Assembly (NCBI GenBank): GCA_016521575.1
Contig: JAEKDP010000008.1
Location: forward strand, 134,304-167,754
Source of the DNA: Rhodobacteraceae bacterium F11138
GTDB taxonomy: Bacteria; Pseudomonadota; Alphaproteobacteria; Rhodobacterales; Rhodobacteraceae
Length of the DNA stretch: 33,451 nt
Direction: 5' to 3'
Position numbers and translations under genes: made by a program. Of this stretch, positions 7,853-15,583 are shown in pieces. Under the pieces are notes generated by a model, which saw only the letters and a program-made list of their open reading frames with translations, ran no database searches and had not been told where the DNA came from. Each line of letters starts with the position of its first letter. The stretch's first letter is position 1.

Positions 7853-9081
7853 GACCGTGTCCCCTCGGCCGCCAGGCGCTGGCCAACCGCACCGTAGAAG
7901 TCGAGCGGCCGGCGCAGCCCCTGCGAGGACCGCGACGGGGATGGCCTTGGCGGTGGTGCCTTGCGATGCGCCGGATCGACGCGGCGCCGGGCCTTGCCTT
8001 CCAGCACCGGATGGCGGGCGATCAGTTGGCCATCTTCGAAGATCCGCAACTCGGTGGCGTGATGCTGGACCTCGAGTGTTCGGCGCCGGGTGGTGTCCGG
8101 GACGGAGTAGAAGTTGCCACCGACCGCGATCATCCCGTCCTTGCTCACCCGGCGCTCCACGGTCAGCACAGCGCTGTAGGGGATCGCCGGGAGCGGCTTC
8201 AGATGGCGGACTTCCTCGGCGAAGGCCTCATCCACCACCCGCCGCGTCGTGGCATGAACGCGCGGATTGGCCACCTCGGTCCGCCAGGTTTCGAATTGGG
8301 CATTGAGATCGTCCATATTCCGGAAGGTGCGGGCCAGGAAGAAGTCCTGACGGATATAGCGGAACGGCCGCTCGACCTTCCCCTTGGTCTTGGCCCGATA
8401 CGGCTGGCAGGCCCGCGGCACCGCGCCGTAATGGTTCAGCAGCGCCACCAGGGAGGCGTTGTAGGTCACCACCCCGGCCTCGTCCTCGCCGATCACGGCG
8501 GTCTTAATCCGGTCATAGAGGATCTCCTCGGGCACACCGCCCATGTCCGAGAAGGCCGCGATGTGGCAGCGCAGCACCGATTGCAGGTTCTGGCTGGCAA
8601 CGAACCGGCCCCAGAGCCAGCGGCTGTGACCGAGCACCATCGAGAACAGCCAGACCTTGCGGACGACGCCGGGTTCATCGGTGAACTCAACCGTGAACTC
8701 GGCAAAATCGACCTGGGCCTGCTGGCCCGGCGGGGTTTCGAACCGGCGCTCGAACTGCGCCTGTCTGGGCGGCCGCACCTCGCGCAGGAAGTCCGTCACC
8801 GCGGTGTAGCCGCCGTCATAGCCCAACTCCCGGATCTCGCGCAGTAGGCGCGCCCCGCTGAGATCGGGGAAAGCCTGGATGCGCTCCTGCAGATAGTGCT
8901 CATAGGGCGCGATCACGCGCGCCCGCGGCCGGCGCGGGCCGTAGACCGGCGCCTCCAGCCCACGGTCGAGATACTTCCGCACGGTCTTCCGGTCAGAGCC
9001 AACCTTCCGCGCGATCGCGGATATACTCAGACCCTGCTTCTTCAAATCTTGGATCAAAACGATCTCCCTCAGTCCTTTCAC
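7849..9081 (-). CDS. istA: IS21-family DDE transposase IstA
   Basis: Transposase of 410 residues starting at a GTG. An N-terminal HTH is seen in KKQGLSISAIARKVGSDRK (about residues 14-32). The retroviral-integrase-type DDE domain follows: first Asp in QVDFAEFTVEF, second Asp in EEILYDRIKTAV, and Glu in KTKGKVERPFRYIR. The C-terminal part (GMIAVGGNFYSVPD) matches the usual Mu-type C-terminal domain. IstA binds the terminal repeats and carries out strand transfer together with IstB. The gene appears intact, so the element is probably capable of transposition. Confidence 0.95.
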   Translation of the reverse strand: MKGLREIVLIQDLKKQGLSISAIARKVGSDRKTVRKYLDRGLEAPVYGPRRPRARVIAPYEHYLQERIQAFPDLSGARLLREIRELGYDGGYTAVTDFLREVRPPRQAQFERRFETPPGQQAQVDFAEFTVEFTDEPGVVRKVWLFSMVLGHSRWLWGRFVASQNLQSVLRCHIAAFSDMGGVPEEILYDRIKTAVIGEDEAGVVTYNASLVALLNHYGAVPRACQPYRAKTKGKVERPFRYIRQDFFLARTFRNMDDLNAQFETWRTEVANPRVHATTRRVVDEAFAEEVRHLKPLPAIPYSAVLTVERRVSKDGMIAVGGNFYSVPDTTRRRTLEVQHHATELRIFEDGQLIARHPVLEGKARRRVDPAHRKAPPPRPSPSRSSQGLRRPLDFYGAVGQRLAAEGTRS

Positions 9082-9668
9082 CTGCCTGCCCCTGTCAGTT
9101 CCTCGTTCAGGGCATCAGGCTTGCATCCCGCGCCAGTGACAATTCCGAATAAATGAAGTTCGGAATTGCCCCTGACGCTCACCACTGGGGAAAATTCAAA
9201 CGGCGGTTCTGGGGAGATTACATCCGGCGGTTACAGGTGCTGACGGAGGCGCCGCGTGCCGAAGTGGTGGCGTTCGTCCTTGCTGACGCGTCCCTCGCGC
9301 AGGCGTTTGGTTTGGATCATGTCGTGCCGCTGCTCGCCCCAGCCCTGAAACGCGCCGCCCTACGCAAACGCGGGGACGACTTGCGGCTCGCCTGTCACCG
9401 CGCGCTCGTCTCATCAGCGGTCGAGGCCGCGCGTCTCGCCACAGACCTCGCGCGCCGGGCCGCGCATCTGAAAGCGGTCGCGCCCAAGCTTCGGGCCAAG
9501 GGCGCGGGCGACGCGGTCGAGATGTTCCTGACCCGCGATGCCGTGGCGCCTTCGGCCCTGCCTTTGCCGGACCGCGCCGCTCGGCGGCTCTGTGATCGGC
9601 TGGTCGACCTCGGTGCCGTGCGGGAGCTGACCGGGCGCGACACCTTCCGGCTCTACGGGGTTTGAGCG

Positions 9669-10265
9669 ATGGCGAAGGATCGCTCTGAACCCGACCTGGA
9701 CCGCGAGTTGGCCGACCTGCCGCCCGAACTGCGCTGGCGGGAATGGATGCGGCGGATCGAGGCCGTGCTCTTTGCAAGCGCCTCACCGGTGCCGCGCGAG
9801 GATTTGGCGCGGGTCGTGGGGCAGGGGGTGTCGGTGGACCTGCTGGTCGAGGATCTGGCCGCCGATCTGGAGGGCAGGGCGTTTGAAGTTGCGCAGACCG
9901 CCGGGGGCTGGATGTTCCGGACGCGGGCAGCCTACGCGCCTGCAATCCGCGCTGCGGCGGATGTCGGGGATCAATTGCTGGATCTGAGCGAGTTCGACGT
10001 CGCGGTGCTGGCCGCCATCGCCTATCACCAGCCGATTACGCGCGACGGGCTCAAGGACATCTTCGGCAAGGAGATCAGCCGTGACCTGATCGGGCGACTG
10101 CATGCGCGCAACCTGATCGGGACCGGGCCACGGTCGCCTCGACGTGGCGCGCCCTATACCTTCGTGACCACGGATCAGTTCCTGGTCGCCTTCGGGTTGG
10201 AGAGCCTGCGCGATCTTCCCGATCGGGGACAGCTAGAGGATGCGGGCCTGAGTATTGAACCCTAG
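9669..10265 (+). CDS. scpB: ScpB-like segregation/condensation protein
   Basis: Protein of 198 residues resembling ScpB, the paired winged-helix subunit of the SMC-ScpA-ScpB condensin. Family features include RRIEAVLFASASPVPREDLA (first winged helix, about residue 28), EVAQTAGGWMFRTR (the family's usual GGW/GGY turn), LDLSEFDVAVLAAIAYHQPI, and GRGLPY-like text near the end, seen here as RRGAPYTFVTTDQFLVAFGL. It starts 3 nt after the DUF1403 stop and is therefore in the same operon. No scpA or smc lies in the window. In housekeeping loci scpB normally follows scpA, so this copy is probably an accessory paralogue working with DUF1403 and the tyrosine recombinase. It converges with kynU. With IS21 in DUF1403, its expression may now be polar-affected. 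Confidence 0.82.
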   Translation: MAKDRSEPDLDRELADLPPELRWREWMRRIEAVLFASASPVPREDLARVVGQGVSVDLLVEDLAADLEGRAFEVAQTAGGWMFRTRAAYAPAIRAAADVGDQLLDLSEFDVAVLAAIAYHQPITRDGLKDIFGKEISRDLIGRLHARNLIGTGPRSPRRGAPYTFVTTDQFLVAFGLESLRDLPDRGQLEDAGLSIEP

Positions 10266-10320
10266 TCAGCATCGACGGGATTCGACGGCAACTTTCGACA
10301 GGGTTATCCGCTTCGCTGAC

Positions 10321-11562
10321 TCAGGTCACCGCGCCGCGAATGCGGAATCTGTCATCGTCCCATTCGCGGGTGGAGAGGATTGCCGACAAATATTCTGCCG
10401 CTTTTAGTACCTCGACAAAGCTGAGATAGAGGGGGGCAAAGCCGAAGCGCAGCGTGGATGGCGCGCGGAAATCGCCGATCACACCGCTTGCGGCCAGTGC
10501 CTGCATCACCTCGAAGCCGCCCATTTCGAGATCGAAGGACACATGGCTGCCTCGCTGCGTCTCCTCACGCGGGCTTGCCAGAGTGATCGGCTGACCCGCG
10601 CAAAGCTCCTCGACCGCCTCGATGAAGAATCCGGTCATCGCGCGCGATTTGGCCCAAAGCGCGGCCAGATCCACATCGGCCCAGAGTTTCAGCGCCTCAT
10701 CCAAAGCTGAAAGAGAAATCACCTGGGGGGTTCCGCAGACCAGTTTTCGCGCGCCCTCCGCAGGGGTGTACCCTCGCGTGAAATCGAACGGTGCGGCATG
10801 CCCCATCCAGCCCGAAAGCGGTTGGCGCATCGCTGAGACATGGCGTGGATTGACCCAGGCAAAAGCCGGGGCGCCCGGTCCGCCGTTCAGATACTTATAG
10901 CCACACCCGACTGCGAAATCGGCATCGGCTCCCAGCAGGTCGCAGGCGACGGCACCCGTGGTATGCGACAGGTCCCACAGCACGGCAGTGCCCTTTTCAT
11001 GGGCGTCTGCCGTGATGGCCGCCATGTCCCGGACCCGTGCAGAGCGATAGTCCACATGGCTCAGCAGCAGGACTGCGGTGTCATCGTCGATATGAGCAGC
11101 AGGGTTGTCGCCCTTTTCGAAATAGCGAAGCTCGATATCCGGAACGAGCGCGGCAAGCCCTTGGGCGATGTAACTGTCGGTCGGGAAGTTGTCGCCTTCG
11201 GCCAGGATCACTTTGCGCTCTGGCCGTAATTGCAGCGCGGCGGCAAGGCATTTGAAAATGTTGACCGAGGTGGAATCCCCGACAGAGACCTGCCCGGTGG
11301 CGGCGCCGATCAGCGGGGCGATCCGGTCGCCGGCGGTCATCGGCAGGGTGAACCATCCGGCCTTGCTCCAACTGCGGATCAGCCCTTCGGCCCATTCGCC
11401 GCGCGTGACCGAGGCGATCCGGTCGGCGGCGGCTTTGGGCATCAGCCCAAGGGAATTCCCGTCCAGATAGATAAGCCCCTCGGGCAGATGGAAAAGGTCG
11501 CGCTTGGCGGCGAGCGGATCCCTGGCATCCATGGCCGCGGCTGTTTTTGAAAGATCGCTCAT
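10321..11562 (-). CDS. kynU: Kynureninase (PLP-dependent)
   Basis: Fold-type I PLP enzyme of 413 residues that cleaves L-kynurenine to anthranilate and alanine. Family blocks are clear: IYLDGNSLGLMPK (about 31-43), EGDNFPTDSYIAQGL (about 122), LWDLSHTTGA with the PLP-ring Asp 197, and GCGYKYLNGGPGAP with the Schiff-base Lys 223. AGGAGA at 11570-11575 lies 7 nt upstream of the ATG. It is the last gene of a minus-strand operon after the acyl-CoA dehydrogenase and CoA transferase, with a 69-bp gap. No tryptophan dioxygenase, kynurenine formamidase or anthranilate-degradation gene is present, so a standard tryptophan-catabolic locus is not indicated. The enzyme may act on kynurenine released from a conjugate, or on a related beta-acyl amino acid; this is inference. 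Confidence 0.93.
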   Translation of the reverse strand: MSDLSKTAAAMDARDPLAAKRDLFHLPEGLIYLDGNSLGLMPKAAADRIASVTRGEWAEGLIRSWSKAGWFTLPMTAGDRIAPLIGAATGQVSVGDSTSVNIFKCLAAALQLRPERKVILAEGDNFPTDSYIAQGLAALVPDIELRYFEKGDNPAAHIDDDTAVLLLSHVDYRSARVRDMAAITADAHEKGTAVLWDLSHTTGAVACDLLGADADFAVGCGYKYLNGGPGAPAFAWVNPRHVSAMRQPLSGWMGHAAPFDFTRGYTPAEGARKLVCGTPQVISLSALDEALKLWADVDLAALWAKSRAMTGFFIEAVEELCAGQPITLASPREETQRGSHVSFDLEMGGFEVMQALAASGVIGDFRAPSTLRFGFAPLYLSFVEVLKAAEYLSAILSTREWDDDRFRIRGAVT

Positions 11563-11581
11563 GGGGACATCTCCTGATTTA

Positions 11582-11593
11582 CGGCATATGCCG
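11582..11593. promoter_or_regulatory. 12-bp palindrome between the CoA transferase gene and kynU
   Basis: CGGCATATGCCG is a perfect palindrome inside the 69-bp gap upstream of kynU. It could be an internal operator or a processing hairpin. It does not match the T-N11-A sites found upstream of the operon, and no function can be shown. Confidence 0.25.
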
Positions 11594-11631
11594 GGCTTGG
11601 GTGGTTCGAGGCTTTCGGAAAATTCTCCGGA

Positions 11632-12846
11632 TCACATGCCAAGCCGGGCGCGTGGCGCGATGCCAGCCTTGACCAGATCCTCAGCCTCAGCCTCGGAAAA
11701 GCCGAGCTCTGCGAGTATCTCGCCGGTATGCTCTGCGAAACGCGGCGGTCGGCGGCGGTAGTCTGGTGCGTTGCGACGGGGGCGGGCCGGCGCGCCGATA
11801 CCCTGATAACCGTCGATCTCGACTCGCATCTCGCGATGCAGCGTATGCGGATGCGCCAGGCTTTCGCCCACGTCCAGCACTGGCCCGGCGGGAACCCCGG
11901 CGCGGATCAGCCGTTCGGCAAGCACCCCGCCATCCAGCTCTGCCATTGCAGCTTCGAGCGCCGCGCGCAGCTCCTCTCGGTGGGTCACGCGCAACGCATT
12001 GCCGGCAAAGCACGGATGATCGGCGATTTCCGGAGCGCCGATCTCATTGCAGAGGTGGCGGAACTGCTGATCGTTCCCGATCGCTAAATAGATGGGTCTT
12101 GTTGCTGTCGCATAAGAGGAATAGGGTGCGATGTTTGGATGCGCATTTCCAGTTCTGCGTGGCAGTTTACCGGAGATCAGATAATTGGCGGCATGCGGAT
12201 GGAGCAATGACAGAGCACTGTCGAAGAGCGTGGCGTCGACGATCTGCCCCTGGCCGGTTTCCGCCCGCGCATGCAGTGCCAGCAGGATGCCGATCACCGC
12301 GTTGAGGCCCGTGACCATGTCCACCACGGGCAGGCCGACGCGCGTGGGGCCGCCCTCCTCGGTGCCATTGACGCTCATCAGGCCGCCCATGGCCTGAAGG
12401 ATCGCGTCATAGCCCGGCAGCCCCCCGAGCGGGCCATCGGCGCCAAAACCGCTGATCCGGCAATGGATCAGTCGCGGGAACCGCGCCGCCAGCACATCAT
12501 CATAGCCGAGCCCCCATTTCTCCAACGTGCCGATTTTGAAGTTCTCCACGAGGACATCCGCCTGTTCGAGCATCCGCAACAGCACCGCGCGGCCCTCCTC
12601 GCGGCGCAGGTCGAGCGCGATGCCGCGCTTGTTGCGATTGGCCCCGTCGAAATAGGAAGCGGTTTCTTCGCGGAACGGCGGACCCCAGTTGCGCGTTTCA
12701 TCTCCCATGGGGGGCTCGACCTTGATGACATCCGCCCCGTGGTCGCCCAGGATCTGCGTGGAAACCGGACCGCCCAGCACGCGGGACAGGTCGATGACGC
12801 GAATGCCTGTCAAGGCGCCGGTGTTCGGGCTGTCTGTTCCGATCAT
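11632..12846 (-). CDS. Family III CoA transferase (CaiB/BaiF type)
   Basis: Enzyme of 404 residues that moves CoA between an acyl-CoA donor and a carboxylic acid through an aspartyl-CoA intermediate. Signature parts are VIDLSRVLGGPVSTQILGDH near the N terminus, GADVIKVEPPMGDETRNWGP, NRNKRGIALDL, ENFKIGTLEKWGLGYD, and GLPGYDAILQAMGG, in which Asp 147 matches the catalytic Asp of the family. The ATG overlaps the stop of the upstream acyl-CoA dehydrogenase as ATGA, so the two are coupled. In this context it most likely activates a carboxylic acid before oxidation by the dehydrogenase. Substrate specificity cannot be predicted from sequence. Length is normal for the family. Confidence 0.93.
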   Translation of the reverse strand: MIGTDSPNTGALTGIRVIDLSRVLGGPVSTQILGDHGADVIKVEPPMGDETRNWGPPFREETASYFDGANRNKRGIALDLRREEGRAVLLRMLEQADVLVENFKIGTLEKWGLGYDDVLAARFPRLIHCRISGFGADGPLGGLPGYDAILQAMGGLMSVNGTEEGGPTRVGLPVVDMVTGLNAVIGILLALHARAETGQGQIVDATLFDSALSLLHPHAANYLISGKLPRRTGNAHPNIAPYSSYATATRPIYLAIGNDQQFRHLCNEIGAPEIADHPCFAGNALRVTHREELRAALEAAMAELDGGVLAERLIRAGVPAGPVLDVGESLAHPHTLHREMRVEIDGYQGIGAPARPRRNAPDYRRRPPRFAEHTGEILAELGFSEAEAEDLVKAGIAPRARLGM

Positions 12847-14567
12847 GCGACCACATCCAATACATCCGCAGCGGAGTCGAAAAACCGGGCGATTGCCTCG
12901 ACCTCACCGGGATCACGTTCCAGCGGATCGCGCGCCGAAAGCTTGTGACGCACCACATTGCGGGCCAGCGCCAGCCGGTTCCCATTGGCGTCGTTTCCGG
13001 TTCGGCGCAGCTGTGCGTCCTCCCAAGCCAGGATAGCGGCTGAGGTGGCGTTATAGACCGCCGTGGCGGCGGTACGCGTTTCGATTTCACGGTCGCGGTC
13101 GTGGGCGACGGCCTCCATCATTGCGGCGGCACGGGCGAAATGATCGATGATCTCGGGTAGCGGGCCGAGCGTCTCGCTTGCCCGCGCCGTCAGCTCGTCG
13201 ACATATGTCCGCAACGCGGAAAGCGCATCCTCGCGGCGCACCGCGCGCGCCACATCGAGCGCGACGATGTTGCTGGTTCCTTCCCAGATCGAGCCGAGAT
13301 GCGCATCACGCAGCACACGCGCATCAGACCATTCCTCGATATAGCCGCAGCCGCCGCGCACCTCCATGGCATCGCCCGCGACCTTGCGGGCGTCGCGGCA
13401 TGTGCGGAACTTCACGAGCGGTGTGAGGATCCGCAGCACCTTCTGCATCGCCTCGTCTCCGGCATCGGCACGCCGCAGGACATCGGCGGTATGGAAAACC
13501 ATCGCACGGCCCTGTTCGGCGGTGGTCGCCATCTTTATCAACTGCCGCCGCATCACCGGCAAGTCCACCAGCCGCTTGCCAAAAGCGGTACGGTTGCGCG
13601 CGATGAAAAGCGCTTCGGTCACCGAACGACGCATCAGCCCGGCAGAACGAACGCCATTCGCCAGGCGCGACATGTTGATCATGTCGGTCATTTGCTTGAA
13701 ACCTTGCCCCGCATCGCCGACGAGATAGGCCTCGGCCCCCTCAAGCGCGATCTCGCCGCTGGCCATGGACTTCGTGCCCATCTTTTCTTTCAAACGCAGG
13801 ATGCGATAGGCGTTGCGCCGCCCGTCGGGCAAATGGCGTGGCAGCAGGAACAAAGACAGGCCCTTCGTTCCAGTGTCGCCGCCCTCAGGGCGTGCCAACA
13901 CCATGCTTAGCGCGGCGTCGGGATTCGAGCAGAACCATTTGTCGCCGTATAGGCGCCAAACTCCGTTTTCGAACCGCGACACCGTGTCGATCGCGCCAAC
14001 GTCTGAGCCCGCGGCCTGTTCTGTCATGAACATCGAGCCCTGAAACAGCCTATCCATGTCCTGGCTGGTCAGTTGATCGATATAACGCGCCGCCAGCGCG
14101 GGGTCGCCAAACTTCACGAGCGTGCGGGTCAGAGAGTCGGTCATGCTGAGCGGACAGCAGAGGCCGAACTCTGCCTGAACAAACAGGTAGACTAGGGCGT
14201 ATTTGACGATCGGCGGCAGCTTGTCGTTTGCCCCGAAGACACCCGCCCGGTGCGACATGGCCGCCAGCCCGAACTCTCCAAAGGCATAGCGTTCAAGTTC
14301 ACGGTAATCCGGATGTTTCAAGATGCGCTCCTGATCGGCGCCGTTGCGAGAGCGGATGCGCAGCTCGGGTGGATTCTTGTCGGCAGACAGCGCCAGTTCC
14401 TCCAGATATCCGCCCGCGAGTGCGCCCATGCGTTCGAGATGTGGCCGCACCAGATCCCGCGTTTCAGCATCGAGATAAACGAGCATCAGACGCCACAAAT
14501 CCGGGTCAGCCTCAAACAGGTTCAATCCGGCACTGTCGGGGATGTTGCGATGTATCTCGGGCGTCAT
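12843..14567 (-). CDS. Acyl-CoA dehydrogenase family flavoprotein, AidB-like size
   Basis: FAD-dependent acyl-CoA dehydrogenase of about 574 residues, longer than the usual 380-400 and nearer to AidB-type members. Conserved parts include FMTEQAAGSDVGAIDT (flavin/substrate loop, about residue 180), MASGEIALEGAEAYLVG, QGFKQMTDMINMSRLANGVR, NRTAFGKRLVDLPVMR, and GGCGYIEEWSDARVLRDAHL followed by SIWEGTSNIVALDVARA, where the Glu (about 427) lies at the position of the catalytic base of medium-chain enzymes. A helical extension of about 120 residues follows. The start is set at ATG 14567 because AGGAGG (14574-14579) is 6 nt upstream; the first ATG at 14573 abuts that ribosome site. It is the first gene of the operon and is divergent from lysR. 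The substrate acyl group is unknown. Confidence 0.9.
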   Translation of the reverse strand: MTPEIHRNIPDSAGLNLFEADPDLWRLMLVYLDAETRDLVRPHLERMGALAGGYLEELALSADKNPPELRIRSRNGADQERILKHPDYRELERYAFGEFGLAAMSHRAGVFGANDKLPPIVKYALVYLFVQAEFGLCCPLSMTDSLTRTLVKFGDPALAARYIDQLTSQDMDRLFQGSMFMTEQAAGSDVGAIDTVSRFENGVWRLYGDKWFCSNPDAALSMVLARPEGGDTGTKGLSLFLLPRHLPDGRRNAYRILRLKEKMGTKSMASGEIALEGAEAYLVGDAGQGFKQMTDMINMSRLANGVRSAGLMRRSVTEALFIARNRTAFGKRLVDLPVMRRQLIKMATTAEQGRAMVFHTADVLRRADAGDEAMQKVLRILTPLVKFRTCRDARKVAGDAMEVRGGCGYIEEWSDARVLRDAHLGSIWEGTSNIVALDVARAVRREDALSALRTYVDELTARASETLGPLPEIIDHFARAAAMMEAVAHDRDREIETRTAATAVYNATSAAILAWEDAQLRRTGNDANGNRLALARNVVRHKLSARDPLERDPGEVEAIARFFDSAADVLDVVA

Positions 14568-14624
14568 GGTCATCCTCCTGCGCTAAGCCGCGAACTGGGA
14601 CCGGTCTCGCAGAACAAGGATATT

Positions 14625-14647
14625 CAATCCAATACCGTTATGGTATT
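14625..14647. promoter_or_regulatory. LysR-type operator in the lysR/acyl-CoA dehydrogenase intergenic region
   Basis: It begins CAATCCAATACC and contains the inverted repeat AATACC-N5-GGTATT (14631-14647). This includes a T-N11-A core (14633-14645), the classical LysR-family box. It lies between the divergent lysR and acyl-CoA dehydrogenase starts, where autoregulating LysR proteins normally bind. A close copy lies at 22679-22703 upstream of the ABC importer operon: 12 identical bases, then further matches through TATT. The pattern is seen directly; binding by this LysR is inferred. Confidence 0.68.
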
Positions 14648-14683
14648 CAGCAATAGTGAAATGAGAATGAATTAGGGGCTGCC

Positions 14684-15574
14684 ATGTCCGTCACATTCCG
14701 GCAGTTGCGTCAGTTTCTGGTGCTGTCGCAAGAGCTTCACTTTGGCCGCGCGGCGGTTCGGCTGGGCATATCGCAACCACCGCTGAGCACCAGCCTGCGC
14801 CAGATGGAGGAGCGGCTGGGTTTTGCGTTGATGGTGCGCAGCAGCAAGTCGGTCAGCCTGACGCCAGCGGGCAAGGTCTTTGCCGAGCATGCAGCGCGAA
14901 TTCTGGGGCAAATGGATGCGGCGCGCGCTGCGGCGGCGGATACCGCTCAGGGAATGGCGGGCGAGCTGACGGTCGCCTTCGTCCCCGCGATGCTCCTGCG
15001 ATACCTCCCGACCGAACTGCGGGCCTTTCGCGAGAGCCACCCGCAGGTGGAACTGGCACTGCGCGAGATGAACACGACTGAGCAAATCGAAGGGCTGCTC
15101 GATCACAGTGTCGATGTCGGCTTCGTTCACGCAGTGCCGTTCCCCGACGAAATCGAGCAACATGTGCTCGAAACCGAACGGCTGGTCTGCTGCCTGCCCC
15201 CCAATCACCGCTTGGCAGGGCGCAGCCGGGTGTCGATTACGGAGCTGGCGAGCGATCCCGTCCTAGTCTTTGCCCGTGATTTCGCAGCACAATATCACGA
15301 CAAGATTTCGGGCCTTCTCCATGCGGCAGGGATCGAACCGGCCTCGCGATTTCACATTCGCCACTGGTTCACGGTTGTCACGCTGGTGGCACAAGGAATG
15401 GGTGTGTCGCTTGTCCCAGCATCGCTTGCCCGCAGCAACTTTGTCGATGTCACCTATATTGAAATCGAAGAAGGTCAGGCGGAACATGACGTCGTGATGA
15501 TCTGGCGGCGTGGGGAAACCTCCAAGGCGTTGGCCGCGTTTCTTGCGCGTTTCGGCGTCACTGCGGATGTCTGA
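14684..15574 (+). CDS. LysR-family transcriptional regulator
   Basis: Regulator of 296 residues, standard LTTR length. The N-terminal winged HTH is textbook: FRQLRQFLVLSQELHFGRAA, then LGISQPPLSTSLRQMEERLG (about residues 5-48). The C-terminal part is the two-lobed periplasmic-binding-like effector domain (ELTVAFVPAMLLRYLPTELR, VDVGFVHAVPFP, LVAQGMGVSLVPASLA). It is divergent from the acyl-CoA dehydrogenase operon and ends 9 bp from the convergent M20 amidohydrolase gene, so it sits between the two minus-strand operons. AGGGG at 14674-14678 serves the ATG. The shared T-N11-A sequences upstream of both operons make it the likely local regulator, with a pathway intermediate as co-inducer. Confidence 0.93.
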   Translation: MSVTFRQLRQFLVLSQELHFGRAAVRLGISQPPLSTSLRQMEERLGFALMVRSSKSVSLTPAGKVFAEHAARILGQMDAARAAAADTAQGMAGELTVAFVPAMLLRYLPTELRAFRESHPQVELALREMNTTEQIEGLLDHSVDVGFVHAVPFPDEIEQHVLETERLVCCLPPNHRLAGRSRVSITELASDPVLVFARDFAAQYHDKISGLLHAAGIEPASRFHIRHWFTVVTLVAQGMGVSLVPASLARSNFVDVTYIEIEEGQAEHDVVMIWRRGETSKALAAFLARFGVTADV

Positions 15575-15583
15575 GGCTCGGAT

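Larger units (their letters stand above)
6932..9235 (-). mobile_element. IS21-family insertion sequence, 2304 bp
   Basis: The ends begin TGTCAACGCCG (left) and, read inward on the other strand, TGTAACCGCCG (right). The first 50 or so bases align without gaps, sharing blocks TCCCCAGAA, GCCG, AATT and CCCCA, which is the multiple-terminal-repeat arrangement of IS21 ends. A 5-bp direct repeat GGTGC flanks the element (6927-6931 and 9236-9240). The cargo is istA and istB only. The element is complete and lies opposite to the interrupted gene. Confidence 0.93.
6472..9665 (+). pseudogene. DUF1403 family protein, interrupted by IS21-type element
   Basis: The 5' part (6472-6931) encodes MKFARPDPIDALDILPWMP through MALEAVL. 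The 3' part (9241-9665) continues with TEAPRAEVVAFVLADASLAQ and ends DTFRLYGV. Removing the IS and one copy of the 5-bp duplication gives one frame of 885 nt (294 residues), joining as ALEAVL-TEAPRAEV. The product is alpha-helical and alanine/leucine-rich, with no signal peptide or membrane segment. I recognise it as DUF1403, a family of unknown function in alphaproteobacteria; this is from memory of the family's conserved blocks. The ScpB-like gene starts 3 nt after the stop, so the two were translated together. A truncated protein of about 158 residues could still be made from the 5' part. Confidence 0.8.

Noticed and set aside
10266-10320. DnaA box-like GGTTATCCGC near the ScpB-like gene
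   Set aside because: It is a single imperfect match with no repeats, AT-rich stretch or replication gene nearby.
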